This document shows, piece after piece, positions 15,851 through 24,591 of a DNA stretch of 64,000 nucleotides. The number at the start of each line of letters is the position of its first letter. The stretch's first letter is position 1. The notes under the pieces are model-generated. The model was not told the origin of the DNA. It saw only the letters and a list, made by a program, of their open reading frames with translations, and made no database searches. Source of the DNA: Gallaecimonas sp. GXIMD4217 (GTDB lineage: Bacteria > Pseudomonadota > Gammaproteobacteria > Enterobacterales > Gallaecimonadaceae); contig NZ_CP149925.1 in the NCBI RefSeq assembly GCF_038087665.1, forward strand, positions 1,984,870 through 2,048,869, written 5' to 3'. A program made the translations under genes and the position numbers.

Positions 15851-16423
15851 TCAGAACTGGTAACGCAGGCTGAGCACGCCGTAATGGTCCCGACGCCCCA
15901 GGGTGTAATGGACCGCCAGCGCCCAGTTCTTCGGCAGCTGGTAAAGGGCGCCGCCGGTCATGGCCAGTTCGGCCCGGCGGGTCTGGGTCAAGGAGACTTC
16001 CCCGGACAGCTCCAGCGCCGCGGTCAACCGGTGACGCAACCCGGTGGCCAGGTTGACGCCGTGATCCACCCCCTGCACGTCGTCGGCACGGCGGGCAAAG
16101 CCCCCTTCCCAGTACCAGTCGGTCACCTTGTCCAGGGCCAGGCGCTGGCCCAGGTTCATCTTCAGCAGGCCGTGATCGCCCTGGCCGTCGTGGCCATAGA
16201 GATAGCTGGAACGCAGGTACAGATCCGGCGCCAGGTGCCCCACGGCGGTGATCTGCAGGCCATCGGCAGCCCCCCTGGCATGGCCGAGTTTGGCCCAGGC
16301 ATAGCCGACATCCACGAAGTTGTAGCTGAAGGGGCTGGCGCCGGACGCCAGCTTGGGTCCCGTTGCCGCCAGGGTGGGGCCGGCCATCAGAGCCAGCAGC
16401 CCCAGCCATATCCTTGTGCCCAC
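15851..16423 (-). CDS. Outer-membrane beta-barrel protein, unknown role
   Basis: 190 residues from a GTG (VGTRIWLGLLALMAGPTLA) that follows GAGGAGACTACC at good spacing; this gives a clean signal peptide, whereas the longer ATG frame adds a charged MVAKKNEETT. The mature part alternates short amphipathic strands (SYNFVDVGYAWAKLG, DLYLRSSYLYGHD, WYWEGGFARRADD) and ends in LSLRYQF, the terminal Phe signature of BAM-assembled barrels. It is probably an eight- to ten-strand porin-like or OmpA-like barrel. Function unknown. Confidence 0.75.
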   Translation of the reverse strand: MGTRIWLGLLALMAGPTLAATGPKLASGASPFSYNFVDVGYAWAKLGHARGAADGLQITAVGHLAPDLYLRSSYLYGHDGQGDHGLLKMNLGQRLALDKVTDWYWEGGFARRADDVQGVDHGVNLATGLRHRLTAALELSGEVSLTQTRRAELAMTGGALYQLPKNWALAVHYTLGRRDHYGVLSLRYQF

Positions 16424-16543
16424 GGTAGTCTCCTCATTCTTCTTGGCCACCAAGCCTAGAAAGCCATCACTGAATCGGCCCTGAATGCCAGGCCCGAGCC
16501 GCTCATGTTACCATGCCCCCAAACCCCAAGGATCGACAGTAAG

Positions 16544-17353
16544 ATGAAAATTGTTTCATTTAATATCAATGGTCTGAGGGCCAGGCTTCACCAGCTCCAG
16601 GCCCTGATCGACAAGCACCAGCCGGACATCATCGGCCTGCAGGAAACCAAGGTCCATGACGACCAGTTTCCCCTGGAGGCGGTCCAGGCCATGGGCTACC
16701 ACGTGCACTTTCACGGCCAGAAGGGCCACTACGGCGTGGCGCTGCTGTCCAAGCAGGCACCCCAGCAGGTCCGCCTGGGCTACCCCGGCGACGACGAGGA
16801 CGCCCAGCGGCGCATGATCATGGGCAGCTTCGCCCTGCCCGGCGGCAACACCCTGACGGTGCTGAACGGCTACTTCCCCCAAGGCGAAAACCGCAAGCAC
16901 GAGACCAAGTTCCCGGCCAAGCAGAAGTTCTACCGGGATCTGATGCAGTACCTGGACGAGCACCACAGCCCGGACGACAAGATCGCCATCATCGGCGACA
17001 TGAACATCTCGCCCACGGATCTGGACATCGGCATCGGCGAGGCCAACGCCAAGCGCTGGCTGCGCGACGGCAAGTGCTCCTTCCTGCCGGAGGAAAGGGA
17101 GTGGATGGCCACCCTCAAGGACTGGGGCCTGGTGGACACCTATCGCCAGCTCAACCCGGACGTCAGCGACCGCTTCTCCTGGTTCGACTACCGTTCCCGT
17201 GGCTTCGACGACAACCGCGGCCTGCGCATCGATCTGGTCATGGCCACCAGGCCGCTGGCGGACAAGGCGGTGGAAGCGGACATCGACTATGAACTCAGGG
17301 GCATAGAGAAACCCTCAGACCACGCCCCCATCTGGACCCGTTTCGAGCTCTGA
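16544..17353 (+). CDS. xthA: Exodeoxyribonuclease III
   Basis: 269 residues (E. coli 268). [33 protein letters not shown] with the metal-binding Glu, [23 protein letters not shown] and C-terminal [13 protein letters not shown] with the catalytic Asp-His are all intact. It is the AP endonuclease and 3' exonuclease of base-excision repair. The start was chosen at MKIVSF; the frame extends 13 codons further without support. The stop overlaps the next start in TGATG. Confidence 0.97.
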   Translation: MKIVSFNINGLRARLHQLQALIDKHQPDIIGLQETKVHDDQFPLEAVQAMGYHVHFHGQKGHYGVALLSKQAPQQVRLGYPGDDEDAQRRMIMGSFALPGGNTLTVLNGYFPQGENRKHETKFPAKQKFYRDLMQYLDEHHSPDDKIAIIGDMNISPTDLDIGIGEANAKRWLRDGKCSFLPEEREWMATLKDWGLVDTYRQLNPDVSDRFSWFDYRSRGFDDNRGLRIDLVMATRPLADKAVEADIDYELRGIEKPSDHAPIWTRFEL

Positions 17354-17994
17354 TGGACATGCCCCAGGCCGTCACCCTGCTGCTCTACCTGGCGTTGCTG
17401 GTGGCCCTGCAGCGGCCTGAGCAATGGCGCTGGCTGCACCAGAGCCACTGGCTGCAGCGGCTGCTGCTGGGCACGGCCCTGGCGCTGCTGCCGCTGTGGC
17501 TGCTGCAGGCCGGTATCGAGCCCGGCCTGGAGGTGCATGTGCTGGGGCTGACCACCGCCACCCTGGTGCTGGGCTGGCGCCTGGCCCTGGTGGCGGGCAG
17601 CCTGACCCTGGTCACCCTGACCCTGTTCGGCGTGGAAGACGGGGCCCACCTGGGCGCCAACGGCCTGTTCGGCATCCTGGTGCCGGTGCTGGTGACGGAA
17701 GCGGTGCGCCGCCTGGCCTACCTGTACCTGCCCCGGCACCTGTTCGTCTATTTCTTCGTCTGCGGCTTCTTCTGCGGCGCCCTGACGTTGGTGGCCAAGA
17801 TGCTGTCCATGGCCGCCTGGTTCCACTGGGGCCTGGGGCTGAGTGCTGCCAAGGTGCTCGACAACTACCTGGTCCTGATGCCGCTGCTGGCCTTTCCCGA
17901 GGCCCTGCTCAACGGCATGGCGGTCACCCTGCTGGCGGTCTACCGGCCCAACTGGCTCAAGGACTTTCACGACAGTGACTATCTCGGCAACTAG
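17353..17994 (+). CDS. CbiM-like energy-coupling permease family membrane protein
   Basis: 213 residues with six or seven predicted helices. LGLTTATLVLGWRLALVAGSL and DGAHLGANGLFGILVPVLV resemble the energy-coupling-factor permease family related to CbiM, but the usual His-rich metal-binding N-terminus is lacking. No cobalt, nickel or ECF ATPase genes are adjacent. It begins on the last base of the xthA stop, so the two are translated together. Transport substrate unknown. Confidence 0.7.
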   Translation: MDMPQAVTLLLYLALLVALQRPEQWRWLHQSHWLQRLLLGTALALLPLWLLQAGIEPGLEVHVLGLTTATLVLGWRLALVAGSLTLVTLTLFGVEDGAHLGANGLFGILVPVLVTEAVRRLAYLYLPRHLFVYFFVCGFFCGALTLVAKMLSMAAWFHWGLGLSAAKVLDNYLVLMPLLAFPEALLNGMAVTLLAVYRPNWLKDFHDSDYLGN

Positions 17995-18029
17995 GAGGCC
18001 CCCCATGGAGCTGATCCGCCGCAACTGAG

Positions 18030-19550
18030 TTATTCGACGATGGGCTGGGCCAGGATCCACAGGCTGGTCACCGTGTAGGCCACCATCAACACCAGCAGCG
18101 GCAGCTGGCTGGCCAGCAGCTCGCGCCGGCCCCTGAACAGCCTGAGCGCCAGCACATGGGCCAGGTAGACCGCCATCACATGGGCCACCACAATGGCCAG
18201 CACGCTCAGCCACCACAGCGTCCTGGCATTGATGATGGCAATATCCACCAGATAGAGGCTGCCGCCGAACAGATCCCAGCCCAGGGCGAAAGGGTCCGAG
18301 AGTATGGGGATGGCGTACTGGCCGACGATGAGCAGATAGGACAGGTAATGGGCCAGGTGGTAGGCCAGGGCGATGGGGATCAGGGTCAGCACGAAGCGGC
18401 TGGCCACCGCCGCCAGACGCCAACCCTTCACCCCCCTGGCCATCAGCCAGGCACAAAGGCCGAACAGCCCGGCAAAACCCAGGGCGAAGAGCGCCATGAC
18501 CAGGCTGGTCATCCACAGCAGGGGATCCCGGCCCTGGACCTTCAACCACAGCCAAAAAGGCGCCAGGGCGCCGAGCAGCCCCTGGCCCAGCTGCTGCCAG
18601 AGCGGCGTCGCCAGCAGGCCGTCGAAGGTCACCGAGGCCAGCATGGACAGCACCAGCACCACCTGGGACGGCGACAGGCCGTCCTCGACCAGCAGGCCGC
18701 TGCCGAAGGGCCGGAGCCAGAGCCGGCGCTGGCCCGGTTCGGCCCGTTCAAGGCAAGCCGGGCAGTCGTGGCTGTCCGCCAGGGCGCCGCACAGCCGGCA
18801 GGGGCCCGTGCCCTGAGTGCCCGCGGCCAGGGGCGCGAAACGGGCCAGGTAGCCGAACACCTGGGTGAACACTTCGCCCCGGCCCAGCCACAGCTCGCGC
18901 CCGAACAGCGCCATGCCGGCCCAGCTCAGCAGCGAATAGCCCAGCAGCACCAAGGCCAGGGACAGGGGCCGATCGCTGCCGGGCCAGATCAGCTCCAGCC
19001 ACACGAAGCCCCAAAAGAGCAGCACCGCCGGCCAGTGTCCCAGCCAGCTGGGGTAGTCCAGCAACCCCGGCCAGGGCCGCCTGCCCAAACGCTCCACGGC
19101 CATAAACAGGCTGCGCCAGGGATTGAGCAGCGGCCAGAGGTTGCCCACCAGGCCGCTCAGGTAGGCCAGGCCCACCCAGCCAAGCACCCAGACCAGCACA
19201 GGGGCGGCATTCTTGAACGGCGACGCCGGCCCCCAGAAGCCGCTGGCCAGCACCAGCAACAGCAGCACCACGCCCAGCAGGCGCAGCACCAGGACAAACA
19301 GGGAAGGCAGCCAGGCGGGCAGCAGCGGCAGCAGGTTGTAGCGCCAGCGGCGCCGGTCATGGCGGCGGCCCAGGATCCACAGCAGCACCACGAACGACAG
19401 CAGCACGGCGGCGCCGGCGCCGCTCAGGTACAGCCACAGCGGCACCGGCAGATCGTAGCGCTGGGCGAAGCCGTGCCCCCAGGCAGGCAGGGACAGCAGC
19501 AGGCTAGCGGGGATGCACTTCCAGGTAGAGCAGGGTCTGGTGGTCATCAT
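18030..19550 (-). CDS. Polytopic membrane protein with a CxxC/CxxC loop
   Basis: 506 residues with about eleven predicted helices. A cleavable-looking N-terminus ends in LPAWGHG, followed by FAQRYDLPVPLWLYLSGAG. Between helices, near residues 251-266, lies CRLC-x8-CPAC, which could bind zinc or iron. NLWPLLNPWRSLFM and LGWDLFGGSLYLVDIAIINA are other distinct segments. Similar proteins are sometimes labelled fenitrothion hydrolase in databases, a label I recall but do not trust. The start overlaps the end of the upstream cupredoxin-like gene by 47 bases, so both are co-expressed. Function unknown; a redox or metal-handling role is a guess from context. Confidence 0.65.
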   Translation of the reverse strand: MMTTRPCSTWKCIPASLLLSLPAWGHGFAQRYDLPVPLWLYLSGAGAAVLLSFVVLLWILGRRHDRRRWRYNLLPLLPAWLPSLFVLVLRLLGVVLLLLVLASGFWGPASPFKNAAPVLVWVLGWVGLAYLSGLVGNLWPLLNPWRSLFMAVERLGRRPWPGLLDYPSWLGHWPAVLLFWGFVWLELIWPGSDRPLSLALVLLGYSLLSWAGMALFGRELWLGRGEVFTQVFGYLARFAPLAAGTQGTGPCRLCGALADSHDCPACLERAEPGQRRLWLRPFGSGLLVEDGLSPSQVVLVLSMLASVTFDGLLATPLWQQLGQGLLGALAPFWLWLKVQGRDPLLWMTSLVMALFALGFAGLFGLCAWLMARGVKGWRLAAVASRFVLTLIPIALAYHLAHYLSYLLIVGQYAIPILSDPFALGWDLFGGSLYLVDIAIINARTLWWLSVLAIVVAHVMAVYLAHVLALRLFRGRRELLASQLPLLVLMVAYTVTSLWILAQPIVE

Positions 19551-19842
19551 GACCCTCGCCGTGGCGGCTGATGGGGAAACGTCCCGTGGCCCTGGCCTTG
19601 AAGGCCATCACCGCCGGCACCTGTGGCTGGACCGCCAGGCTGATATCGTAGCCGTGCAGGTGCAGCGCCAGGGCCTGGTCGCTGTACCACCAGATCTGCA
19701 CGGCCTCCCCTTGCGTGACCTTGATCAGCTGCTGGCTCTGTACCAGGGCGCCGCCTGCCAGGCGCAGGTCGAAGCGCCTGGCCTCCTCGGCCTGGGAAAC
19801 CAGGGAAAAACTCAGCAGCAGTATGGACAGGGCTTTGATCAT
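19504..19842 (-). CDS. Secreted cupredoxin-like protein
   Basis: 112 residues with signal peptide MIKALSILLLSFSLVSQA. The mature part looks like a small cupredoxin fold: VTQGEAVQIWWYSDQALALHLHGYDI, then PAVMAFKARATGRFPISRHGEGHDD and LLYLEVHP. Candidate metal ligands are His in LHLHGY and in SRHGEGHDDH. The usual Cys ligand of blue copper proteins is absent, so a type-2 or non-copper site is more likely. It is directly upstream of, and overlaps, the CxxC membrane protein. Confidence 0.65.
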   Translation of the reverse strand: MIKALSILLLSFSLVSQAEEARRFDLRLAGGALVQSQQLIKVTQGEAVQIWWYSDQALALHLHGYDISLAVQPQVPAVMAFKARATGRFPISRHGEGHDDHQTLLYLEVHPR

Positions 19843-19922
19843 CTAAACCTCCGGCATCCCTTAACTATAGCGGCCCTGGGCTAGACTTAAGCCTTCACCA
19901 CAACAGCAAAAAAGGTGACGTC

Positions 19923-21101
19923 ATGAAAGCCCTGCACCAGCTTGGCCTGGGCCTGTTGATGATGGCATTGGCTCCCCTGGCCGGCGCCGAGATCCTGGCC
20001 ATGCTCAACTACGAGTCCAAGCCCCCCGAGTCCCTCAAGGAGATGAAGCAGATCTTCGCCCCCCAGCAGCGCCGCGAGGGCATCGCCATCCTGGACGTGG
20101 ATCCCGACTCCCCCAACTACGGGCAGATCCTCATGGATCTGCCGCTGCCGGCGGATCTGGTGGCCCACCACATCTTCTACAACCGCGACGCCACCAAGGC
20201 CTATGTGACGGCCCTGGGCAGGAGCGAGCTGAGGGTCATCGACCTGATGCAAAACCCCTACCGCATCAAGGTGATCCCGGTGCCCGAATGCCAGGTGGGG
20301 GAAGACGTGGTGTTCTCCGGCGACAACAAACGCTGGTACCTGACCTGCATGGGCAGCCAGAACCTGATGATGGGCGATGCCGTCAAGGACGAACTCACCC
20401 GGGTGGTCGCCCTGCCCGAGCCCTACCCCCACGGCATCAGCATCCACGACGGCCTAGACCGGCTCCTGGTCACCAGCACCGTCAGCCCCACCGACATGAG
20501 CAAGGCCGGCGACACCATCACCGTCATCGAGGCCAGCACCGGCAAGGTGCTGGGCAGCCACAGGGTCTCCCACGAGCCCGCCCCGTCCGGCGCCGCGCCG
20601 GTGGAGATCCTGTTCAAGATGGATGAGGAGCAGCCCCTGGCCTACATCAGCAACATGGGCAGCAACAGTCTCTGGGTGGCCAAGTGGCGGGCCGACATCA
20701 AGGACTTCGAAGTCAGGCCGGCCTTCGATTTCGCCGGCCTGAACGTAGCCACGCCCCTGGAGCTCTACTTCAACCCGGCCGGCGACCGCCTCTACGTCAC
20801 CACGGGCCAGCCCGGCCACCTGCACATCTTCGATGTCAGCGGCGACGCCAGCCAGCCGCGGCTGCTGAAAAGCATCAGGACCGCCGAGGGCGCCCACCAT
20901 GTGGCCTTCACCAAGGACTGGCGCTACGCCTATGTACAGAACGCCCTGCTCAACCTGCCCGGCATGAGCGACGGCTCCGTGACCCTGGTGGATCTGGCCA
21001 AGGGCGAGGCGGTGGACAGCATCGACACCCTCAAGGACGGCGGCTACAACCCCAACTGCATCGTGCTGCTGCCCGACTGGAACCACCCGGCCGGCCACTA
21101 G
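19923..21101 (+). CDS. Periplasmic YVTN-type beta-propeller protein
   Basis: 392 residues with signal peptide ending APLAGA. Repeated blade-like units are visible: HHIFYNRDATKAYVTALGRSELRVIDL, EDVVFSGDNKRWYLTC, EILFKMDEEQPLAYISNMGSNSLWV, LYFNPAGDRLYVTTG, and HHVAFTKDWRYAYVQ. This is the YVTN/YncE-like seven-blade pattern. Two paired-His motifs at blade starts (AHHIF and AHHVAF) could coordinate metal at the propeller axis. It is divergent from the cupredoxin/membrane pair across 80 bases, so a shared regulatory region is plausible. Confidence 0.75.
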   Translation: MKALHQLGLGLLMMALAPLAGAEILAMLNYESKPPESLKEMKQIFAPQQRREGIAILDVDPDSPNYGQILMDLPLPADLVAHHIFYNRDATKAYVTALGRSELRVIDLMQNPYRIKVIPVPECQVGEDVVFSGDNKRWYLTCMGSQNLMMGDAVKDELTRVVALPEPYPHGISIHDGLDRLLVTSTVSPTDMSKAGDTITVIEASTGKVLGSHRVSHEPAPSGAAPVEILFKMDEEQPLAYISNMGSNSLWVAKWRADIKDFEVRPAFDFAGLNVATPLELYFNPAGDRLYVTTGQPGHLHIFDVSGDASQPRLLKSIRTAEGAHHVAFTKDWRYAYVQNALLNLPGMSDGSVTLVDLAKGEAVDSIDTLKDGGYNPNCIVLLPDWNHPAGH

Positions 21102-21514
21102 CCACCCAGGTCGGCCCCTGGCCCCAGGGGCTGGCCATAGCTGAATTCCACTTGGTTGCCGTCGGGATCCCAGACCCCGCAGTAATAGCCCACAGGCCAG
21201 GGCTCCTGCCGGGGCGGCCACAGCAGCCTGCCCTCCGCTTTGGCGGTTTCGGCGGCTGCATCCACGGCGGCGCGGCTGTCCAGGGCGAAGCCCAGGTGGC
21301 TGAAATCCCCATCGGGGTGACATTGGCCAGGCCCGCCCGGCAGCAGCACCAGGATGAACGCCGACTCCCGGCCCGGCTCGGCCAGCCAGTAGATGGGCTC
21401 GGCCGGCTCGCCCCGGGTGCGCACCACCCTGAGGCCGCAATAACTCTCGTAGAAATGGCGGCAGGCCTGGACGTCCTTCACGTGCAGGGCGATATGGGTC
21501 AGGTTGGCATGCAT
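21098..21514 (-). CDS. VOC (glyoxalase-fold) family protein
   Basis: 138 residues. THIALHVKDVQACRHFYESYCGLRVVR, then FSHLGFALDSRAAVDAAAE and GVWDPDGNQVEFSYGQP form the paired beta-alpha-beta-beta-beta modules, with metal ligands at His in the first motif, His in SHLGF and Glu in VEF. Members include glyoxalase I, dioxygenases and resistance proteins; the substrate here is unknown. It is the last gene of the exporter operon (ten bases after the permease) and overlaps the convergent propeller gene by four bases. Confidence 0.85.
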   Translation of the reverse strand: MHANLTHIALHVKDVQACRHFYESYCGLRVVRTRGEPAEPIYWLAEPGRESAFILVLLPGGPGQCHPDGDFSHLGFALDSRAAVDAAAETAKAEGRLLWPPRQEPWPVGYYCGVWDPDGNQVEFSYGQPLGPGADLGG

Positions 21515-21524
21515 GACAGTCTCC

Positions 21525-22715
21525 TCATTCGGCGTGCAGGGCCTGCACGGGCGGCAGCCGGCTGGCCCGCCAGGCCGGCAGTACCCCGGCCACCAGGCCG
21601 ACCCCGGCCGCCAGCAGCAGCGCCAGCAGCAAGAAACCCAGGTGCAGGCTCAGCGGCAGCGCGGGCAGCAGCAGCCACAGCAGCAGGCGGATCAGCAGCA
21701 GCAGGGCGAAGCCGGCCAGGCCGCCCAGCAGCGCCAGCACCATGGCCTCGCCCATGAACAGCCCCAGCAGCCGCCCCTGGGACAGTCCCAGGGCCCGCAG
21801 CAGGCCGATCTCCACCCGGCGGTCGTCGATGGCGATGGAGAAAATGGTGAAGATCCCGACCCCGCCCACCAGCAGGGAGATGCCGCCGATGCCGGCGATG
21901 GCGCTCTGGATCACCGACAGGATCCGCTCCAGGCTGGCCAGCATGTCGGCCTGGGTGAACAGGGTCACGTCGTCGCGGCCATGGCGGGCCAGCAGCTGGC
22001 CACGCAGCAGCTCGGTGATGTCGGCCTCGGACAGCTGGGGCCGGTAGACCACGTCCACCTCCATCAGGCCGGTGCGGTCGAACAGCCCCAGGGCCTGCTC
22101 GGCCGGGATATAGACCACGTCGTCCAGATCGAAGCCCAGGAACTGGCCCTTGGAGGCCATGATGCCCACCACCCGGAAGCGGTGGCCGGCGATATGGATG
22201 CGGCTGCCGAGGGCGCCGCCACTCGGGAACAGCTCGCCGGCCATGCGGCTGCCCAGCACCGCCAGGGGCCTGGCCGGGCGCTCGTCGGGCAGGAAGCGGC
22301 CGCTGGCCACCTGGAAGTGCCAGGCCTTGGCCGCCTCGTGCCCCACCCCCAGGATGTCGCTGGCGCGGCTGTAGCGGCCGGCCTTGATGGTGCCGGTGCC
22401 GCTGACCAGGGGTACCACCTGCTCCACACCGGGCAGGCGGCGCAGGGACTCGGCGTCCTCCAGGGTCAACGGCCGCACCGAACCCAGCAGGCTGCCCAGG
22501 CCCTGGGTCTGGGTCTTGCCCGGGGTGATGGCCACCAGGTGGCTGCCGAACTGGGAGAAGCTGGTCAGCACGTACTGGCGGACCCCTTCGCCGATGGCGG
22601 TGAGCAGGGTCACGGCGCAGATGCCGATGGCGATGCCGAGCACGCTGAGCGTGGTGCTGAGCCGGCCCTGGCCCAGGGCCCGCCAGATCCAGAAGGCCGC
22701 ATCCGCCGGGCGCAT
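21525..22715 (-). CDS. MacB-type ABC exporter permease (second permease)
   Basis: 396 residues starting MRPADAAFWIWRALGQGR. Topology is the MacB/FtsX type: one N-terminal helix (TTLSVLGIAIGICAVTLLTAIG), a large periplasmic domain (SFSQFGSHLVAITPGK to LLARHGRDDVTLFTQ), then three C-terminal helices with IFTIFSIAIDDRRVEIGLLRALGLSQGRLL. It starts on the last base of the upstream permease stop (TGATG). In this operon two separate permease polypeptides probably form a heterodimer with one ATPase. Confidence 0.9.
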   Translation of the reverse strand: MRPADAAFWIWRALGQGRLSTTLSVLGIAIGICAVTLLTAIGEGVRQYVLTSFSQFGSHLVAITPGKTQTQGLGSLLGSVRPLTLEDAESLRRLPGVEQVVPLVSGTGTIKAGRYSRASDILGVGHEAAKAWHFQVASGRFLPDERPARPLAVLGSRMAGELFPSGGALGSRIHIAGHRFRVVGIMASKGQFLGFDLDDVVYIPAEQALGLFDRTGLMEVDVVYRPQLSEADITELLRGQLLARHGRDDVTLFTQADMLASLERILSVIQSAIAGIGGISLLVGGVGIFTIFSIAIDDRRVEIGLLRALGLSQGRLLGLFMGEAMVLALLGGLAGFALLLLIRLLLWLLLPALPLSLHLGFLLLALLLAAGVGLVAGVLPAWRASRLPPVQALHAE

Positions 22716-23923
22716 CAGGCGCCCCCCCTGAGCGCCACCACAGGATCCAGGCCGGCGCCGCGGCGGGCCGGCAGCCAGGAAAACAGCAGCCCCACGCCGA
22801 CGGCCAGCAGCAGCGCCGCCGGCAGGCTCCAGGGCACCAGCTGCAGCAGGAAGTCCGGCCACAGCAGATTGGCGCCCCAGAGCAGCCCCTGGCCCAGCAC
22901 CATGCCCAGGGCGGCCCCGGCGCCGCTGAGCAGGGCCGCCTCGGTCAGGAAGAGCGCCTGGATCTGCGCCGAGCTGGCGCCCAGGGCCTTGAGCAGGCCC
23001 ACCTCGGGGATGCGCTGCTGGATGTTGATCAGGCTGATGTTCATCAGCAGGATCCCGGCCACGGCCAGGCTGATGGCGGCGATGCCGGACACCGCCGCGG
23101 TCAGCACCGTCATGATGTCGCCAAACGTCCTCAGCAGCGCGTCCGGGGAGATGAGGGTCACGTCCGCCTCGCCCTGGTGGCGCTCCCTGATCAGTGCCAG
23201 CACCCGGGCCTTGAGGGGGGCCAGATCGCCGCCCCCCTTGGCCTGGACGAAGAGGCGAAATAGCCCCGGGGTGTTGAACAGGGCCTGGGCCGAGGCCACG
23301 GGAATGATGAGATCGTCGGAGATATCGATGCCCATGGCGCTGCCGGTGCCGGTGAACACCCCCACCACCCGGCAGCGGGCCGGCCCCATCCGCAGCCGCT
23401 GGCCCAGGGGGCTCTCCTGGTCGAAGAGGCTGCCGGCCAGCTTGTCGCCAAGGACGCAGACGGCCTGGGCCTGTTCGGGCGGCATCGCGGGCAGGCCGCG
23501 GCCCTGGACGATATCGAGGTTGTGGGTGTCGAAGAAGGCGGCCGTGGTGCCCAGGGTCATCACCTCCCTGGCCCGGCCGCCAAAGGCCAGCTCCACCCTC
23601 CCCACCACCAGGGGCGCCAGGCGCACCCCGCCCAGGTGCCGCTTCAGGTGGGCCATATCGTCCAGGGTCAGATCCCGGGCCGCGGTGCCGGTGATGGGCG
23701 GCAGGCCGCCTGTGGTCTCCTTGCGCCCCGGCAGCACCACCAGCAGATCCCGGCCGATGAAGGCGAACTCCCGCTCCACGAAGCCCCTGGCGCCCTGGCC
23801 CAGGGCCACCAGCACCAGTACCGAGGCCACCGAGATGGCCATGGCCAGCAGCAGCATGGGCCCCCGCAGGCCCTGGTGGCGCAGGTTGTCGATGGCGTAG
23901 GCCAGCAGATCCGGGCCCCTCAC
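22715..23923 (-). CDS. MacB-type ABC exporter permease (first permease)
   Basis: 402 residues, same family as the following gene: N-terminal helix GPMLLLAMAISVASVLVLVAL, periplasmic domain with EREFAFIGRDLLVVLPGRKE, and C-terminal helices with LINIQQRIPEVGLLKALGASSAQIQALFL. The start overlaps the ATPase stop in ATGA. With the adaptor it should move a substrate from the periplasm or inner membrane across the outer membrane through a TolC-like channel, which is not encoded here. Confidence 0.9.
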   Translation of the reverse strand: MRGPDLLAYAIDNLRHQGLRGPMLLLAMAISVASVLVLVALGQGARGFVEREFAFIGRDLLVVLPGRKETTGGLPPITGTAARDLTLDDMAHLKRHLGGVRLAPLVVGRVELAFGGRAREVMTLGTTAAFFDTHNLDIVQGRGLPAMPPEQAQAVCVLGDKLAGSLFDQESPLGQRLRMGPARCRVVGVFTGTGSAMGIDISDDLIIPVASAQALFNTPGLFRLFVQAKGGGDLAPLKARVLALIRERHQGEADVTLISPDALLRTFGDIMTVLTAAVSGIAAISLAVAGILLMNISLINIQQRIPEVGLLKALGASSAQIQALFLTEAALLSGAGAALGMVLGQGLLWGANLLWPDFLLQLVPWSLPAALLLAVGVGLLFSWLPARRGAGLDPVVALRGGA

Positions 23924-24591
23924 GATTGGTCCTCGACGATGGCGCCGTCGCGCATGCGCAGCCGCCGCCCGGCCCGCTGGCCCACCTGTGGGTCGTGGGT
24001 CACCAGCACCAGGGTGATGCCCCTGGCGTTGAGCCCTTCCAGCAGCTCTATGACCTGGACGCCGGAGCGGGAGTCCAGGTTGCCGGTGGGCTCGTCCGCC
24101 AGCAGCAGCTTGGGCGCCGTGGCCATGGCCCGGCCTATGGCCACCCGTTGCTGCTGGCCGCCGGACAGCTGGTGGGGCAGGTGCCGGGCGCGATCGCTCA
24201 GATCCAGCTCCGCCAGCAGGGCCTGGATCCGCTGGCGGCGCTCGGCGGGGGCGACACCGGCCAGCATCAGCGGCAGGGCCATGTTGTCGAAGGCGCTGAG
24301 GCGCTTGATGAGGTTGAAGGACTGGAACACGAAGCCGATATGGCTGGCCCGAAGCCGGGCCCGCGCTTCCTCGCCGAGCCGGGCCGTGACCTGGCCGTCC
24401 AGGCGGTATTCGCCCTCGTCCGGCCTGTCCAGCAGCCCCAGCACGTTGAGCAGGGTGGACTTGCCGGAGCCGGACGGCCCCATCACCGACAGGTAGTCGC
24501 CCCGGCCTATGGACAGCGTCACCCTGTCCAGGCCCAGCACCTGCTGGTCGCCCAACTGGAAACGGCGGCTGACCTCGGTGAGTTCAATCAT
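23920..24591 (-). CDS. MacB/LolD-type ABC transporter ATPase
   Basis: 223 residues. Walker A GPSGSGKST at 38-46, Q-loop FQSFNL, signature LSGGQQQRVAIGRA, Walker [13 protein letters not shown] and the switch His in LVLVTHD are intact, with spacing typical of the LolD/MacB ATPase group. It overlaps the adaptor gene by eight bases at the start and the first permease by four at the end, so it is a tightly coupled operon. Confidence 0.95.
   Translation of the reverse strand: MIELTEVSRRFQLGDQQVLGLDRVTLSIGRGDYLSVMGPSGSGKSTLLNVLGLLDRPDEGEYRLDGQVTARLGEEARARLRASHIGFVFQSFNLIKRLSAFDNMALPLMLAGVAPAERRQRIQALLAELDLSDRARHLPHQLSGGQQQRVAIGRAMATAPKLLLADEPTGNLDSRSGVQVIELLEGLNARGITLVLVTHDPQVGQRAGRRLRMRDGAIVEDQS

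Noticed and set aside
18004-18027. Seven-codon frame MELIRRN after the CbiM-like gene
   Set aside because: It has a good GGAGG upstream, but is too short to support as a gene; it may be a remnant of a deleted downstream gene.
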